Positions 1 through 11,960 of a DNA stretch of 64,000 bases are shown one piece after another (the first letter of the stretch is position 1; the number at the start of each line of letters is the position of its first letter). The DNA comes from Silurus meridionalis. Lineage: Eukaryota; Chordata; Actinopteri; Siluriformes; Siluridae. The position numbers and the translations under genes were made by a program. The stretch lies in NCBI RefSeq assembly GCF_014805685.1, contig NC_060912.1, positions 10,851,158 to 10,915,157 on the forward strand. The letters run 5' to 3'. The notes under the pieces are model-generated. The model saw nothing but the letters and a program-made list of their open reading frames with translations. It was not told the DNA's origin and did no database searches.

Positions 1-409
1 CGAGCTACCAGTACATTTTTGACCTTCTTGAGAATCAACTAAAACAGCAAATTTGCTATGGTTACTTTTAGGGTTGTTTCAACTTGTGAACAGTGTTTTT
101 GAACTACAGCCATCCGGTCTGGAAGGACCAGAACCCCCAGAAGCACTAGGAACCCTTGGAAATGTGTGTAAAGTTTACAACAAAACGTTACATTGCAAGC
201 ACACACTCACTCACTGTGCGTTTCGGTTTCACAGAGAGAACTTCCAGCGTCTGCAGCAGGACCTGGCCGATCTGATCGTCTCCACGCTCGCCAAACGAGG
301 GAACGAGATTAGGAAGACTCTCTCGACACGCCAACGCCGGAGCCAGAGACACGGCAGCAATGGATTCCCAGAGTACCTGCACCTGACTGACCCCAGCACT
401 TACCTGTAG
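1..409 (+). CDS. 3' end of a gene, possibly Ariadne-type RBR E3 ligase (partial)
   Basis: Two exons are supported by matching splice phase. The first runs from the window edge to 60 (frame from base 3; reads SYQYIFDLLENQLKQQ...) and ends at G|GT. The second runs from 237 (after ...cacagag) to the TAG at 407-409. Joined, they give about 76 residues ending in PSTYL. The spacing of aromatic and acidic residues (YxYIFxLLE ... YENFQxLQQDLADL) recalls the helical Ariadne domain at the C-terminus of ARIH-type RBR ubiquitin ligases, followed by a basic tail rich in Arg. That family link is my inference from pattern memory and is weak; the splice model itself is stronger. A CA repeat starts 7 bases after the stop, and AATAAA-type signals occur near 974 and 1089. 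All upstream exons lie outside the window. Confidence 0.45.
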
Positions 410-415
410 CTTTCG

Positions 416-448
<33 letters not shown>
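416..448. repeat. (CA)n microsatellite
   Basis: Uninterrupted CA dinucleotide run in the presumed 3' UTR of the left-edge gene. Confidence 0.9.
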
Positions 449-451
<3 letters not shown>

Positions 452-1244
452 GACAATTGGATGGAGTATATCTCCAACACACCCACTCTGAAATGGTGAC
501 CTCCCTCCTCATGTGAACGCAGCTCTCATGTGTCCTGCCATATATATATTTTACATAGTATTCGATATTTTCAGTGGTCTAACATGATGAAATTATTGTG
601 GGGTTTTTCTTCTGGTTTATTTAAACTAGCACAAATTTGTGACATGATTAACATCTATACAAATGAGAACATCTTGGAATATCCCAGAATTACATTTAAC
701 TAAACTCACACATGGAATTCACTCGGGCGATTATACTTTAGATCAAACTATCTATTCTGAAGAGTAAGAGAGGGGAAGAGAGCTGTAGGTAAACTGTATA
801 TAAACCGTGTATTTTGATATATTTTATATTAAGCGTGTTCTGCCTTTAATATCGTATGTTGTCATATATTCATGTTAACGGAGTCTCCACAAGAGGGCGC
901 TAGTGTGGTAAACTAAAACGCTTCTACAGGCAAGCCATAGGTGTGGAAGTGGAGTTTTTTTGGTAGACTTTGAAATAAAAGATACACCTGGGAATAAGAT
1001 TTATATTGGAGCTTTTAGTGTTGTTTTAATAACCTAAACTCTTCTGGGAAGACGAGTCTGGGTCAGGAATTATTTACAAATTTAAAGCAATAAAGATATA
1101 TTTTTTACTTTTTTGTTAACATTGAATGTGGTATTATGTTCTATTCTGATTCTGCAAGCGTTTCAGATTTGTTCTTTCCTCATTATTCTACACTCAGTAG
1201 CTCATAATGATAAAGTGAAAATAGAATTTTAGGAATGTCTACAT

Positions 1245-2020
1245 TTATTTAAAAATAAATTGAGATATCACATGTACATAAGTATTCAGAGTCTTCATTT
1301 CCTGTACAGTCGAAATTTCTTCGGCAGCCATTACAGCCTCGGGTCTTTTTTGGGAAAGACAGAACAAGCTTTGTGCCCTTGAATTGGGGGATTTTATGCC
1401 ATTTTATGCCAAGTGACCACTTTCATGTCTTTCCAGAGATGTTGAATAGGGTTATAGTCAGGGTTCTGGCTGGGCCACTCTAGGACATTCACGTTCTGTT
1501 TTCCTGTTGTCATTGCCTACATGCTATGGGTTGTTGAAGTTGAACCTTCAGCCCTGAGGTCCTGAGAGCCATGGAACAGGTTTTTCTTGAGGATATCTCT
1601 GAGACCAGCTCTTAGAAGAATCCTGGTTGTGCCACACTTCTTTCATTTCATTTGAGAATTATTAGAAGTCACTGTGCTCTTAGGAATCTTTAGTGCAGCA
1701 GAATATTTTGGTTGCCTTTCCCAAATCTTGCAAGAACCCTGTCTCTGAGCTCCACAGGTGGTTTCTTTTGACCTCATGGCTTGGTTTTTGCTCTGATGTC
1801 AGCTGTGTAACCTTCTATAGGGAGGATTAGTGTGTCTTTCCAAATCATATCCAATCAATAAATCCACAGGTAGACTCCAATCAAGGTGTAGAAACATCTC
1901 ATGAACGACCAGCAGAACTGGGAGGCACCAAAGCTCATTTTCAAGTGTTGTTGCAAAGCGGCTGAATCCTTCTGTCCATGTGATATTTCAGGCTTTTTTA
2001 CTTTTAACAACGGGTCACGA
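1245..2020 (-). mobile_element. Decayed Tc1-like DNA transposon
   Basis: The stretch matches, in reverse orientation and with deletions, a Tc1/mariner-type repeat common in fish. Recognisable pieces include ctgggccactctaggacatt, gaggtcctgagagccatgga, aggtttttcttgaggatatc and a near-terminal block containing aaatcatatccaatcaat. Both ends carry the same inverted sequence around 'cacatgtacataagtattcag' and 'gctgaatccttctgtccatg'. No open transposase remains. It lies just downstream of the last recognisable SP-1 exon. Identification is from memory of the repeat family, not a search. Confidence 0.55.
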
Positions 2021-2183
2021 GCTCAGACTTCTTGCAGCTGAACCAGACGTCTGGCAGTAAGAACAGGTCCAGTGTTCACTGCAACCAAACACACACTCAT
2101 TAAAACATGTACGCATTTCTACCATGGTCATTCTACACACCTGATGCGTGTGATTCGCATGTCTCTGGGATATTATCTCTCAC

Positions 2184-2336
2184 CTGATCATATTTTCTAG
2201 TAACTGTGGATCGTGGCAGTGATGATGGAAAGCACGAGGACATTTATTACAGCACACCAGATCTCCATCATGATTGCACTTATAACACAAGTCATCATTT
2301 TTTTCATCCAGCTAGGGTTGAGAAAGTATACACACA

Positions 2337-2379
<43 letters not shown>

Positions 2380-3761
2380 AATTATACAGATATCATGTGA
2401 ATCATGAGCATGTGTGTGTGAAAAAACAAGGAGGTCCCTCATTATATATATTTTTAAAAGTTTGTGGACACCTGTATATGATTTAAATGGGCTTAATGAA
2501 CATTTCATTCCACAATTAGTCCCCATTTGCTGCTCCAATTCTAGGAAGATGTTCCAGATGTTGTGTGAGATTCCATTTAGCCACATGAGTGTTAGTAAAG
2601 TCAGGTTCTGATGCAGGTGAGGTGAGGAGGATGGCGTTCTATAGTGGGAGATCTTTCACAAACTTCCAAATCATATAATATCTCTAGGGAACTGGCTTTG
2701 TGCACAGCTCTATCAACATCTGGGACAGTTTTGGGTCTCCTAGTTCAAGTGAAGGGAAAATTTTATACTACAGCATCCAAAGACGTCAGATACAATTGAG
2801 AAGAAGTGTATACAGCTAGAAAAGTCAGGGGTTTCAATACTTTTGGCGAAAGTTAATCGGCCCTAAAGCCGTTCCTGCTTTGGTTATGATTAAAACCTTG
2901 AACAGAAGGATGTACCTCGTGTAGAAGTTCTCTCGTGCAGATGGGACACTTGCAGTTCACCGAATGAAGCTCCAACTCGCCATTCTGGGAGGAACATCAG
3001 AAAAGAGAATGAGGCATAAAACAGGTCATTTTGAACTAAAGCCGGTTTTAAGGTCTCAGCTGAAAGACTCATGGGTGGAGCTCTGATCCTAATCAGACTC
3101 ATGGCTCAAGGTTTTTAGATTTGTTCATGACATTAAAGAATGTCACATTTCAGTACCTTAAATCTTAAAATCTGCACCAAATCTGGATCGATTAAAGGCA
3201 GCCATGTTTGTTTAGTTACATTTTAATTTTATTTACTATGAGTCTGATCCATGGATCTCACCATGATGAGTTCTCCAAGCGGTTTGTCGCGCCTTCTGAT
3301 GTCCCGTCTCCAGTTTCCGTCCACTTTGTTGCGCTCGAGGAAGTCCTTGGGGGTGAGCCAGGCGTCCTGCGTCCTGATGCACTTTCCACAAGTCTCTAAA
3401 ACGCACGAGTTACGGGTTACTCAGTACTAATGATACTAAAATAATCGTTTTCCTGCACGGAGCTGCTGATTTCTCAAACCCGACTGGTCAGAAGATGCTC
3501 TTTCTTTGTCTATAAACCTCTTGCAGAACCTCTAGCTGCTGAGGGAATGACTGTTTATCGCTGCTATAACATAACCATGTACCAAAGCGTTCCACTAGTG
3601 TTACTAGTGACTGGTTACTAGTGTAACTAAAAATGGATAAAAAAAGCACTACACTTATTTATTACATTAAGTTCTGGAGAACATCTCAGGAGCATGACAT
3701 TAAATCCACATTATTGGACGCAAATTATTTCTGTAATACATTTTTAAATGAATTTTTAATT

Positions 3762-3809
<48 letters not shown>

Positions 3810-4428
3810 GTAGCAAAGCGACTTTTATGCAAAACTCCTTTTCCTGAAGAACATGTGACTTTAAAAGAGCCATCATCATTATCATCATCCTCCTCCTCCT
3901 CCTCATCAGCTTCATTATTGGCATCATCATTTACGACATCTTCGTTGCCATCATCATCGTCGTCATTATCGTCGCCATCATCCTCCTCATCAGCTTTATC
4001 ATTGGCGTCATCATTTACGACATCTGCGTTGCCATCATCATCGTCGTCATCATCATCATCATCATCGTCATCGTTGTCATTATCATCATCATCCTCCTCC
4101 TCCTCATAAGGTTCATTATTGGCGTCATCATTGACGACATCTTCGTTGCCATTATCATCATCGTCGTTGTCATCATCGTCATAGTACTCGCTATCGTCAG
4201 CGCTGCTGTGGGACCCCAAGCTCGAGCGTGAGGGGAATCTGCGATAGTCTACGAGTATACAAAGACGTGTGTGTGTGTAAAATTAGTCTTCATGTACACT
4301 GTTCAAAGGCACAGAAAATTCTACGACTCAACACTTGTTATAAACGGGGGGTCTAATAACAGACACTTACTTTGTATATGTCTGGAACTTCTTCTGGGAT
4401 TAATCACCCTCTTAAACACACATAAAAA

Positions 4429-4481
<53 letters not shown>

Positions 4482-5567
4482 TTCACCGGTCGATCATCAA
4501 AACATCATGTTCTACCATCGAGTAAGAATAAACAGAAACAGGAAGATGGAGTGAGTTTTGGTGGAGGAGAGGAGGCTGCAGTACCTCTTTATCCCGCAGG
4601 CGCTTCGTTTTAAACGACGGGGATGAGAGAAACCGGTGCTGCAAACGACACGACACACAGAACAATTACATTTACAGCATTTTGGCAGAAGCCCTCAAAC
4701 AGAGCTACTTACATTGATCTCATTTTTACAATTGAGCAACAAAGGCGTTAAGTGTCTTGATCTTTGATCTTAGAGAATTAAATGTGGAGCATTTGAGAAG
4801 ATGTAGAAAGTGTGAGAGGATTAAGTGTGAGACATGTAAGCCATGTGAGCTGTGAGATAGAATAGAGTGTAAGACATGTGAGAGGTGTGAGCTGTGTGAG
4901 AAATGTGAAAGAATTGAATGTGAGAAATGCAAGATGTCAGATGATAAGAGGCATGAAAGGATCGAGTGTGAGACGTGAGAGGATGAGCGAGGATTGAGTG
5001 TGAGACTAGTGACATGACCTGAAAGGCGTAAGAGGATTGAGTGTGAGACTTGTGAGAGGATGTGAGAGGATTGAGTATGAGACGATTGAGAGGATTGAGT
5101 GTGAGAAGTGTGGGAGGACATAAGAGGATTGAATGAGAGACGTGTGTAAGCATTGAGTGAGGCATGTGGCATTATGTGAGAGGCGTGAGAGGATTAAGTG
5201 TGAGACATGTGAGAGGACGTGAGAGAATTGAGTGTGAGATGTGTGAGAGGATTAAATGTGAGAGAATATGAGAGGATTGAGTGTGAGACATGTAAAAGGA
5301 TTGAGTATGAGACATTTGAGAGAATTGAGTGTGAGATGTGTGAGAGGATTGAGTGTGAGACATGTGAGATGATGTGAGAGGAGTGCGACATGTGAGATGA
5401 TGTGAGATGATGAATCTTTACATGTATAAAGGTTTGCAGTGGAATGTTACTGTGATAAATGCTAGTTTTCCATTTCTTGTTTTTCTCCTTTCCTCCAAAC
5501 TTCTCAAATTGAGTAGGGGTGAACCACGAGCCACCAGACAAGATGCACTGCTCACCTACAGGAGGAA

Positions 5568-5612
<45 letters not shown>

Positions 5613-6284
5613 TAGAGAGAGAGAGAGAAGGAGGGGGTGTTTTATAAACTGAATTCCATATACATAATATATACAGAAGAATGACACACTGTACATTTGA
5701 TCACTTCATTTGCCATCTGCTGGAAAACTGCACAATTCAAGTTCTCATGTTATAGCAGCTATAAACACTCGATCCACTGCCAAACTCTCTCTTTTTTTCT
5801 CCTTTTTCTCTGTTGTTGATAAGGCTGAACTGACACTTCTCATCTTTTTCTTCTTCTAGAGCTGCTCGAGTCGCTGTGGTTTCTCTACATGTGCGCAGTG
5901 ATGAAGGATTTGTGCTGAATTTAAGCTTAAAACTGATTTATAAACACAAAGAATTAAATGCAGTAAAACGTACTTTTGATGAACTTGGCTTTGTGCAGGA
6001 CGCCTTGTTTATCTCCACACATCACAGGAAAGCTGGCTTGATCTTTCAGCCTTTTACCCACTCGCTGAAGGGCTGAGGGACCTGAAATATACATATATAC
6101 ATATACATGATCACAAGGGACATGATCACGTGGGCCTGGTTTGGCTTTTAAAGCTCAGACATAGATCTTTGAATCTCGCAATGATTCCTGTAATCCAGTA
6201 GATTATATGTAATGCCTTTATTTTAAACCAGTGAGAAAATGTTTTTAGACAGGACTAAAATACACAATGAACAATGAATATTTA

Positions 6285-6368
<84 letters not shown>

Positions 6369-7055
6369 GATTCAGGAACATCTCCTTAAAAGCTCTAAGA
6401 CCTAGTGTGATTGCGGAGAACCTCCAAGTACCGTGCGAGCCGATCCGGGTCTTGTGGGCGTGGCTACAATTTGTGCTAAATTGGATTTTCGCGCACTACG
6501 TAGTGCCCTACATAGCAATGCAGAGAGACATTAGAGATTTGGCCTCTGATAATCTACTTAAATGAAGGGAATGTGTGTTTTCAGTGTTGTATGTTGAGGT
6601 TCAAGGTTAAACTTTAAACTACTACTAATGTGAGACTACTAATCTCGAAAGTATTGGCACCTTGGCTCTATATTTGGTGTTGTGTCTTAGTTTCTGAGCC
6701 TTTTCAGTAAATTTTGGAATGTGCACTAAAATTCCATTCTTTTTGTCCATCCAGTTCTTCCAGGAGAACCTTCAGAGAAGCTCCTCATACATTTATAAAT
6801 AATGCTATATGAAGGGAAAGTGACCAAAATACACACAAACTTTCTCTAGTAATAAAACCAGTCTTTGAAGTGACTTACTGATTCTGAATCTCTTCCTACG
6901 GGATGCATGTTGAGTGTACGATGTCCTTCTATTACCGCTGCTCTTCTTTGCCACAGAGCTCCGTTTCCTCTTCCCAACTCGAGGCCAGTTCAAGTCTGAA
7001 TCGCTCCAAGACTCCTCGTCATACATGTCTAACACCACGATCTTCAGCAGTCCTC
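2184..7055 (-). CDS. SP-1: SP100/SP140-family gene with two SAND domains, lacking HSR and bromodomain
   Basis: Exons on the minus strand, 5' to 3': 7055-6879 (basic NLS-rich linker with KRKR and RRKR), 6072-5974 and 5555-5422 (SAND1: FPVMCGDKQGVLHKAKF then WFTPTQFEKF..KKWKTSI), 4638-4585 (SAND C-terminal tail), about 4216-3808 (acidic repeats plus start of SAND2, VTCSSGKGVLHKSRF), 3395-3262 (SAND2: WLTPKDFLERN..GNWRRDI), 2984-2916 (CKCPIC exon), 2311-2184 (first half of a PHD finger: CYKC..CCNKC..FHHHC). Borders are GT..AG and phases agree except for the acidic exon, whose 5' border I cannot fix. The family's HSR exons are not found upstream, and no second PHD exon or bromodomain is found downstream, so this may be a shortened gene or a pseudogene. 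A possible ATG is at 7026. The expected role is a nuclear chromatin/DNA reader, as for SP proteins in general. Confidence 0.6.
2331..2374. repeat. (CA)n microsatellite
   Basis: CA run 20 bases upstream (in the SP-1 sense) of the PHD half-finger exon of SP-1. Confidence 0.85.
2455..2860. mobile_element. Tc1-type MITE-like element, degraded
   Basis: Starts with 'agtttgtggacacctg' and continues with blocks resembling a common fish non-autonomous element (gaagatgttccagat, taaagtcaggttctgatg, gggtctcctagttcaagtga, atactacagcatccaaagac). Other copies in this window lie at 33585-33800, 37735-37880 and 44040-44590. It lies in an SP-1 intron. Confidence 0.55.
3765..3807. repeat. (CA)n at the donor of the SP-1 acidic/SAND2 exon
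   Basis: The CA run directly abuts the exon: read on the minus strand the donor is CTACAG|gtgtgtgt, so the repeat itself supplies the 5' splice site. Confidence 0.85.
3880..4170 (-). repeat. Coding acidic tandem repeat in SP-1
   Basis: On the minus strand this codes three successive copies of a module built on GN(E/A)DVVNDDAN followed by E-rich and D-rich stretches. It lies just N-terminal to SAND2. The opposite strand reads as poly-Ser, a shadow. Confidence 0.8.
4433..4480. repeat. (CA)n microsatellite
   Basis: CA run in an SP-1 intron. Confidence 0.85.
4800..5415. repeat. Degenerate minisatellite, roughly 20-30 bp units
   Basis: About 600 bp of imperfect copies of units such as gtgtgagaggattgagtgtg and gagacatgtgagagg. 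It fills most of the intron between the SAND1 second exon and the SAND tail exon of SP-1. Long Ser/His-rich frames on the minus strand are artefacts of this repeat. Confidence 0.85.
5575..5630. repeat. (GA)n microsatellite
   Basis: GA run 20 bases upstream, in the SP-1 sense, of the SAND1 second exon; on the transcribed strand it is a CT tract near the 3' splice site. Confidence 0.85.
6284..6368. repeat. (GATA)n microsatellite
   Basis: About 21 tandem GATA units in an SP-1 intron. Confidence 0.95.
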
Positions 7056-9500
7056 CTGAACAGACGACTGGGGTCAGTTTTTTCCATCTTAAAATAGTTA
7101 CAGCTCATTTTTAAACCTGTTTTCTTGTGGTCTCATCATCATTTTCTCGCAACCTAGAAATTCCAAATGTCTTCTTGTGATCTCCACTTTATTTTCTTGT
7201 GATCTTGTTATGTTGAGATCACAAGAATATTGTGAGATATCCGTGATTAGTAGTCATAATAGTCCTGTCTTATATTATGCTGACCCAGAACATTCACATT
7301 CTTATTTTTGTTTTCTTCTGTTGCACACCCAAACTGTCGCCTTTCGGTATGCGCCAAATCTGCGTTTTGTTTTTTTTCCTAACGAATAACATGACCAGAT
7401 ATTGAGTTGTTATTGTTAACCGTTTTTCACACTGACTTTCCCGTCCCCTTCGCTATGGTGTATATTCATGTGTGACACAATAAAGTTTTGGAACAAGGCT
7501 GACTTGTGTATTTTATTGAGACTTCCCTGTGTGCACGTAGGAAAGGCTGAACTCGAGGAATCCTGTCCAGGCGACAGAGGAAAAAAACAATTCCTTTCAA
7601 ATATTAGGTTGTGATCACGAGAAAACATAAATATATTAACATATCAAATAAAATAATATAATGTATAACCTGTTAGGACTCCTGTAGATGTATAGCACAC
7701 ACCTTACAAAACATTACTGAGAATATGTTTGGTTGGAATAAGAAATTCAGTAGAACTCTTATCCTAGAGAAGATCTGGTAATAACGATGATCCAATGACC
7801 TATTTACTGTATTTGGCATAAATCCTTATCCAGAGGGACTTCAAAAGTCATTGTACAACAGAGTTATTGAGGGGTAAGGGCCTTGCTCAAGGGCCTAGCA
7901 GTGTCATCTTAGGTAATGAGGTTAGGTTTTGAGGTTAGGATTTGAACTCATGACCCCCTGCTCAAAAGCCCACCAACTAAACCACTAAGTTTCCACTTAC
8001 CTCAATAATGTTTTCTATTGTGCATTTGCATGTTTATATTGCAGTATAATTTTATGATAGCGATGGTAAATCCCTCTCTTTCAGGAAACAGTACTCTGTG
8101 CCCATTTCTGGAGCAACTCTGTGGAAATACATGTTTTTCCCATCATTTGCATAAGATTTTCTCTATTGGGGAGACTGGCCCAGATGATCTCTCAGGCCGT
8201 AATGTTTAATCTAGACCATGTTGTTCTCCCTTATTTTTTTTTGTTCAAGGCCATTGCATTCCCTGTAGACTGTATGGTGATGACGCCTACTGAAAAGTTA
8301 TTTCGTCAAATAATACGCCATTAGCAATGCGCTAGTGGGCAACAAACAGAGCAAGTTGAATCTTGCACTGGCAATTGTGGATTTTATGTGTATGGAAATT
8401 TTCTGAGATTTTTCTTTTTCCTTATTTGAATACCACATACTGGTATTCCTCTGTGTAGCTCTTTTCACCTGTGTGGTATTTGAGTTTAAGTTTTCGATCA
8501 ATACGCCATTTCATGTCGCTTTTTTATTGGCATGTCAGTAGACTTAGGTTGTAGCAGGAAAATCCACTGTGAGATGGTCATCCGAAATTAGTCAGAAAGA
8601 ACATAAAAGAAAAAAAACATTTGAACCTCTCTCATGACCACTTTTTTAAGTGCCAGGACTAAAGAAATCACCATGGCCGCCATGATCACACTGGGATCAT
8701 GTCTCATCTCATGATTCATCTGGGACAGTCCAAAATCCTACAGTGTATCCCAGGCATTATTCAACCATGTTCCTGTAGTGCTTGTTTATTTATGTACATT
8801 ATACACTACCCCCTGACCCACAAGCCCTCTGAATGGTGGGACATACAGTAAATCTGTCCTGAAGCGTGTACGAGCATCATCATTCAGAGCTGTTAAGACC
8901 AGAAAAAGACTTTCAGAACATCCAGAAAGAAATTTCAATACTTTTCAAACTTTCAAGGGAACTTTCAGAGCTGTTTAGACCAGTAAGGAGCTTTCAGAAA
9001 GTGGCTTTCAGGAACTATTAGAACATTCAGAGCTGTTAAAACCAGAAAGGAACTTTCAGAATGAGTAGCTGCAGCAACGTTCCGGTGCAGGAAAACCACA
9101 TTGAGTCCATTTTTCTCCTTAGAGAAGAAAACACATCGAGAAAAATATCTTCTCTGACAGATGAATGGTGTGTGTGAGACACATCTCACCTCAGTCTGAA
9201 TAATACCAACTAATGAAAAAGTATTAAATTCTTCATTCATTCTTTCTCTGGAAATACCAAGCAGGTCATTTTAAGCTAGGATGTAGCCGTTCTTGCAGAA
9301 ACATCTTCCCATTTTCTCTCTTTTTAAGCCTACTGAAGACAGAAAGTCCCTGGTTTGATTGAATGATACTTACACCAAGTGTGTGTCTCAAAGCTTCAGG
9401 GGTGATGGCCGGAGACTGACAGACAGCTTAATTAGGTCCAAATAAATCCAGCTCGAACACACTCATAAACAGATGTCTCTGGATAGAGAGCTCTGATCAG
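7056..9500. other. SP-1 upstream region, no coding exon recognised
   Basis: I searched the minus strand for HSR-type exons (family marks KKTEIS, LRDxNLVPE, KVIKMK) and found none. A fish SINE-like repeat occupies about 7800-7985. A possible non-coding first exon ends at a good donor (g|gtaagtatc, minus strand, near 9370). Confidence 0.4.
7800..7985. repeat. SINE-like interspersed repeat
   Basis: Contains the familiar fish block 'ccttatccagagggactt' and 'agggccttgctcaaggg' followed by a tRNA-like B-box region (gatttgaactcatgac). Related copies lie at 21690, 28975, 35770, 41020, 45895 and 52810. Confidence 0.5.
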
Positions 9501-9509
9501 AGAGAGTCA

Positions 9510-9525
9510 GAAATGAAAGTGAAAG
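9510..9525 (-). promoter_or_regulatory. ISRE / IRF site upstream of SP-1
   Basis: The sequence GAAATGAAAGTGAAAG contains GAAAGTGAAA, an exact GAAANNGAAA interferon-response core, plus a third GAAA repeat. It lies about 140 bp upstream of the possible non-coding first exon of SP-1, consistent with interferon control as known for mammalian SP genes. Confidence 0.6.
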
Positions 9526-10244
9526 CAGCTTCACTCTTGACTACACTTCCTCTAACCCTGGTTTACATTTGAAAACTGGGTGTTGCCGTGACAGACATCA
9601 AAACAAACTCGATGTGGAGGTAAAAAATTACGTTAGTAAAGTCTGACTGCAGCTAAGACATGTTTAGACAAGGGCAAGTGTGAACTTGATATGTAGATCT
9701 TTGCCAGCTTCTTCATATCCACACTTACTGATTAAAAAAATAAAAAATCAGTATGCAAATCACTAAACACCTGTTCACTACCATTCCATTATCTCTCTGA
9801 TAAAAAAATTCCAGAAAATCACATGAAGAGGAAACCTTGAGAGGAACCTGACCCAAAGGAGAACCCATCCTCATCTAGACATTAGATAGTGGCATTATAA
9901 ACCCTGAGAGGAAACTCATTATAGTTATATAAGTAAGAATATGAAGTTATCTATTGATCTCTGTTGAGACTTGAGGTCCCCCCCAGGCACCCGATTACCA
10001 TTAGCTTTGGAATGTCCCAAAACTTTCTATTGTTATCATAGTTTCTCATTGTAAATATGTCATGGAGCTCCACGCAGGTACACCTCGACATTTGCATTTG
10101 CTGCAATCTGTAGATGCCCGTGTTCAGAGCGACGTACAAAAGTGCTTTGAGTCTCTAGCAATGAATAAATCGACACTGGTACGCAAGATTACAAACTTAA
10201 TATAAATCAGACTCTTGATTTCAACAAAGCAAACCTGGAAAGTG

Positions 10245-10460
10245 CTAATTTAAGTGCTTCAGGAAGATGTAGGTCTTCAATCGTTGCTTAAAAATAGCAA
10301 AAGACTTCGCTATTCGGACATCTAGGGGAAGTTCCTTCCACCACCTCGGTGCCAGAACAGAGAAGAGCCTGAAGTATACCAACCTCTCATTCTGAGAGAA
10401 GGTGGTACCAGTCGAGCAATGCTGGAGGATCTCAGACAGCGTGGTGCAGTGATTCAACAT
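10245..10460 (-). mobile_element. LINE ORF2 C-terminal fragment
   Basis: Minus-strand translation includes FSVLAPRWWKELPLDVR and FKQRLKTYIF, the characteristic tail that follows reverse transcriptase in L2/Rex-like fish LINEs. Only this tail is intact; flanks are non-coding. Confidence 0.6.
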
Positions 10461-11439
10461 TAATTAGCAGAGTACCACCGCAAACCCCCCTAGGGGTTGT
10501 GGACCCCCGATGAAGACCCATAAACTTAAGAAATGCTCTGGGTTTTTACCCCAAAACCTGTCTATGATAAAAAATCAGGTATTTTGCCCATCACTGCTGT
10601 TTACATATGAAAAACAGAAAGAATGATTATAACCAAGGTTTTATTTGATCCTTTTTTATATAAAACCTCTCATAAATTGTACATGAAGACATGAAAAAAG
10701 AAAATAAAGTAAGAATCTGAGATCACTGGTACCTCTGGAAAGTGTATTTAGCTGATACAGTGCTAATCTGCAAAAGAAGCTCGAGTATATAAGGTGTAAT
10801 TCCAACAAACACATTTGAAATGATAACGGCAGAGGGTATAATCCATACAGTAGGTTGTCTATATAATTTCTTCTTTTATTGACATTCGTTACACAGAAAC
10901 ATGAAATGAATTACAGTCAGTATTTTTGCTCGTGTGAATGTTTGATTGCTCTGAGCTCCGGATGACACAAACATCTTTTATGTAAATACGAGTATGATAT
11001 AATATGACTCGGCTTTTTGAAATCAAGCAAGTTTTATATCAGAGACAGTTTTTAGGATGATGAATAAAAATTAAACCCCCCATTTTTAGAAACTTAAAAA
11101 AATTGCAAAGAAAATTACATCTTGTAGCTAAAAACTACACTTTGATATAAACAAAACATTTAAATACTCTAAATGGAACAATTTCAACTTTCTGAAATGA
11201 ATTAGATGTTGACGGTTCTAAATCTAAAATTGTAACCATTTTGTTTATTATTAAAAGTTAATCTATTTTTTTCTTGAATTATTTAATTGAAGTGTTAAAA
11301 AATACAATAGATTCACTTTTAAAGATTTTTTGAGACTCATTCATGTTCAAGTTGTTTCTATGCAATAAACTCATTAAAAGGCAAACACACACAGTGACAG
11401 TGAACGAGTGGATGAAAGTTCTGTGGAGTCCAAATGGGA

Positions 11440-11960
11440 CATATTTTGTCTCTAACAGAAGAACTTGTGTAAAATAGAGAACAGGAGAGATGATGTGATC
11501 AGACTCCCTCACCCCCACACTCACACATGGAGGTGGAAGTTTAATGGTTTGGGTTTTTTTCCCAGGTGGAAAGAAAATTAATCCAACATGGCTCCCAATT
11601 CATTCTTCAGTGAATACGTCCGAACTCTGTAAAGGTTATTTAGACAGCAAACGATCGTCTGGAGTGATATCCATCATGGAACGACCTGCCCAGTCACCAC
11701 ACCTCAATTCTACTGAACCGCATCACAAGACAGAAATCTCCAACTAGTGAAGAACTTCTTTGGTGAGTTTTTCAGAGAAGCACAGCAAAGTATTTCAACT
11801 GAATGTTTGAAGATGCTATTGGGATGCTGAGAGTGTGTAAAGCTGTTCTTCATGCTAAGGGAGGATTTTTCAATTCAAATAAAGTGTAACATCTGGATAT
11901 TTCTAGATGTTTCTGGTCAAAGGAAATCTTCATAATGTTAAAGTACTGAGTTTGTTGCAT
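11440..11960 (+). mobile_element. Tc1-like transposase remnant, copy 1
   Basis: A broken plus-strand frame includes IMERPAQSPHLNSTE, a decayed version of the Tc1 DDE-region motif WPxQSPDLNPIE. Sequence and order match a second copy at 35215-35765 closely. Confidence 0.6.

Larger units (their letters stand above)
410..2183. other. Intergenic DNA between left-edge gene and SP-1
   Basis: Apart from a CA repeat and the Tc1 remnant, I see no exon here. In particular there is no W-x-C-x2-C PHD exon and no bromodomain exon on the minus strand, which is where SP-1 would need them. Confidence 0.5.

Noticed and set aside
3855..4109. Poly-Ser frame on the plus strand
   Set aside because: It is the complement of the acidic coding repeat of SP-1, whose strand is fixed by SAND2 and splice sites.
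4726..5541. Several Ser/His/Thr-rich minus-strand frames
   Set aside because: Artefacts of the gtgtgagagg minisatellite; only the part above 5422 (SAND1 second exon) is coding.
6284..6368. CRISPR-like array
   Set aside because: Simple GATA microsatellite without spacers, in a vertebrate genome.
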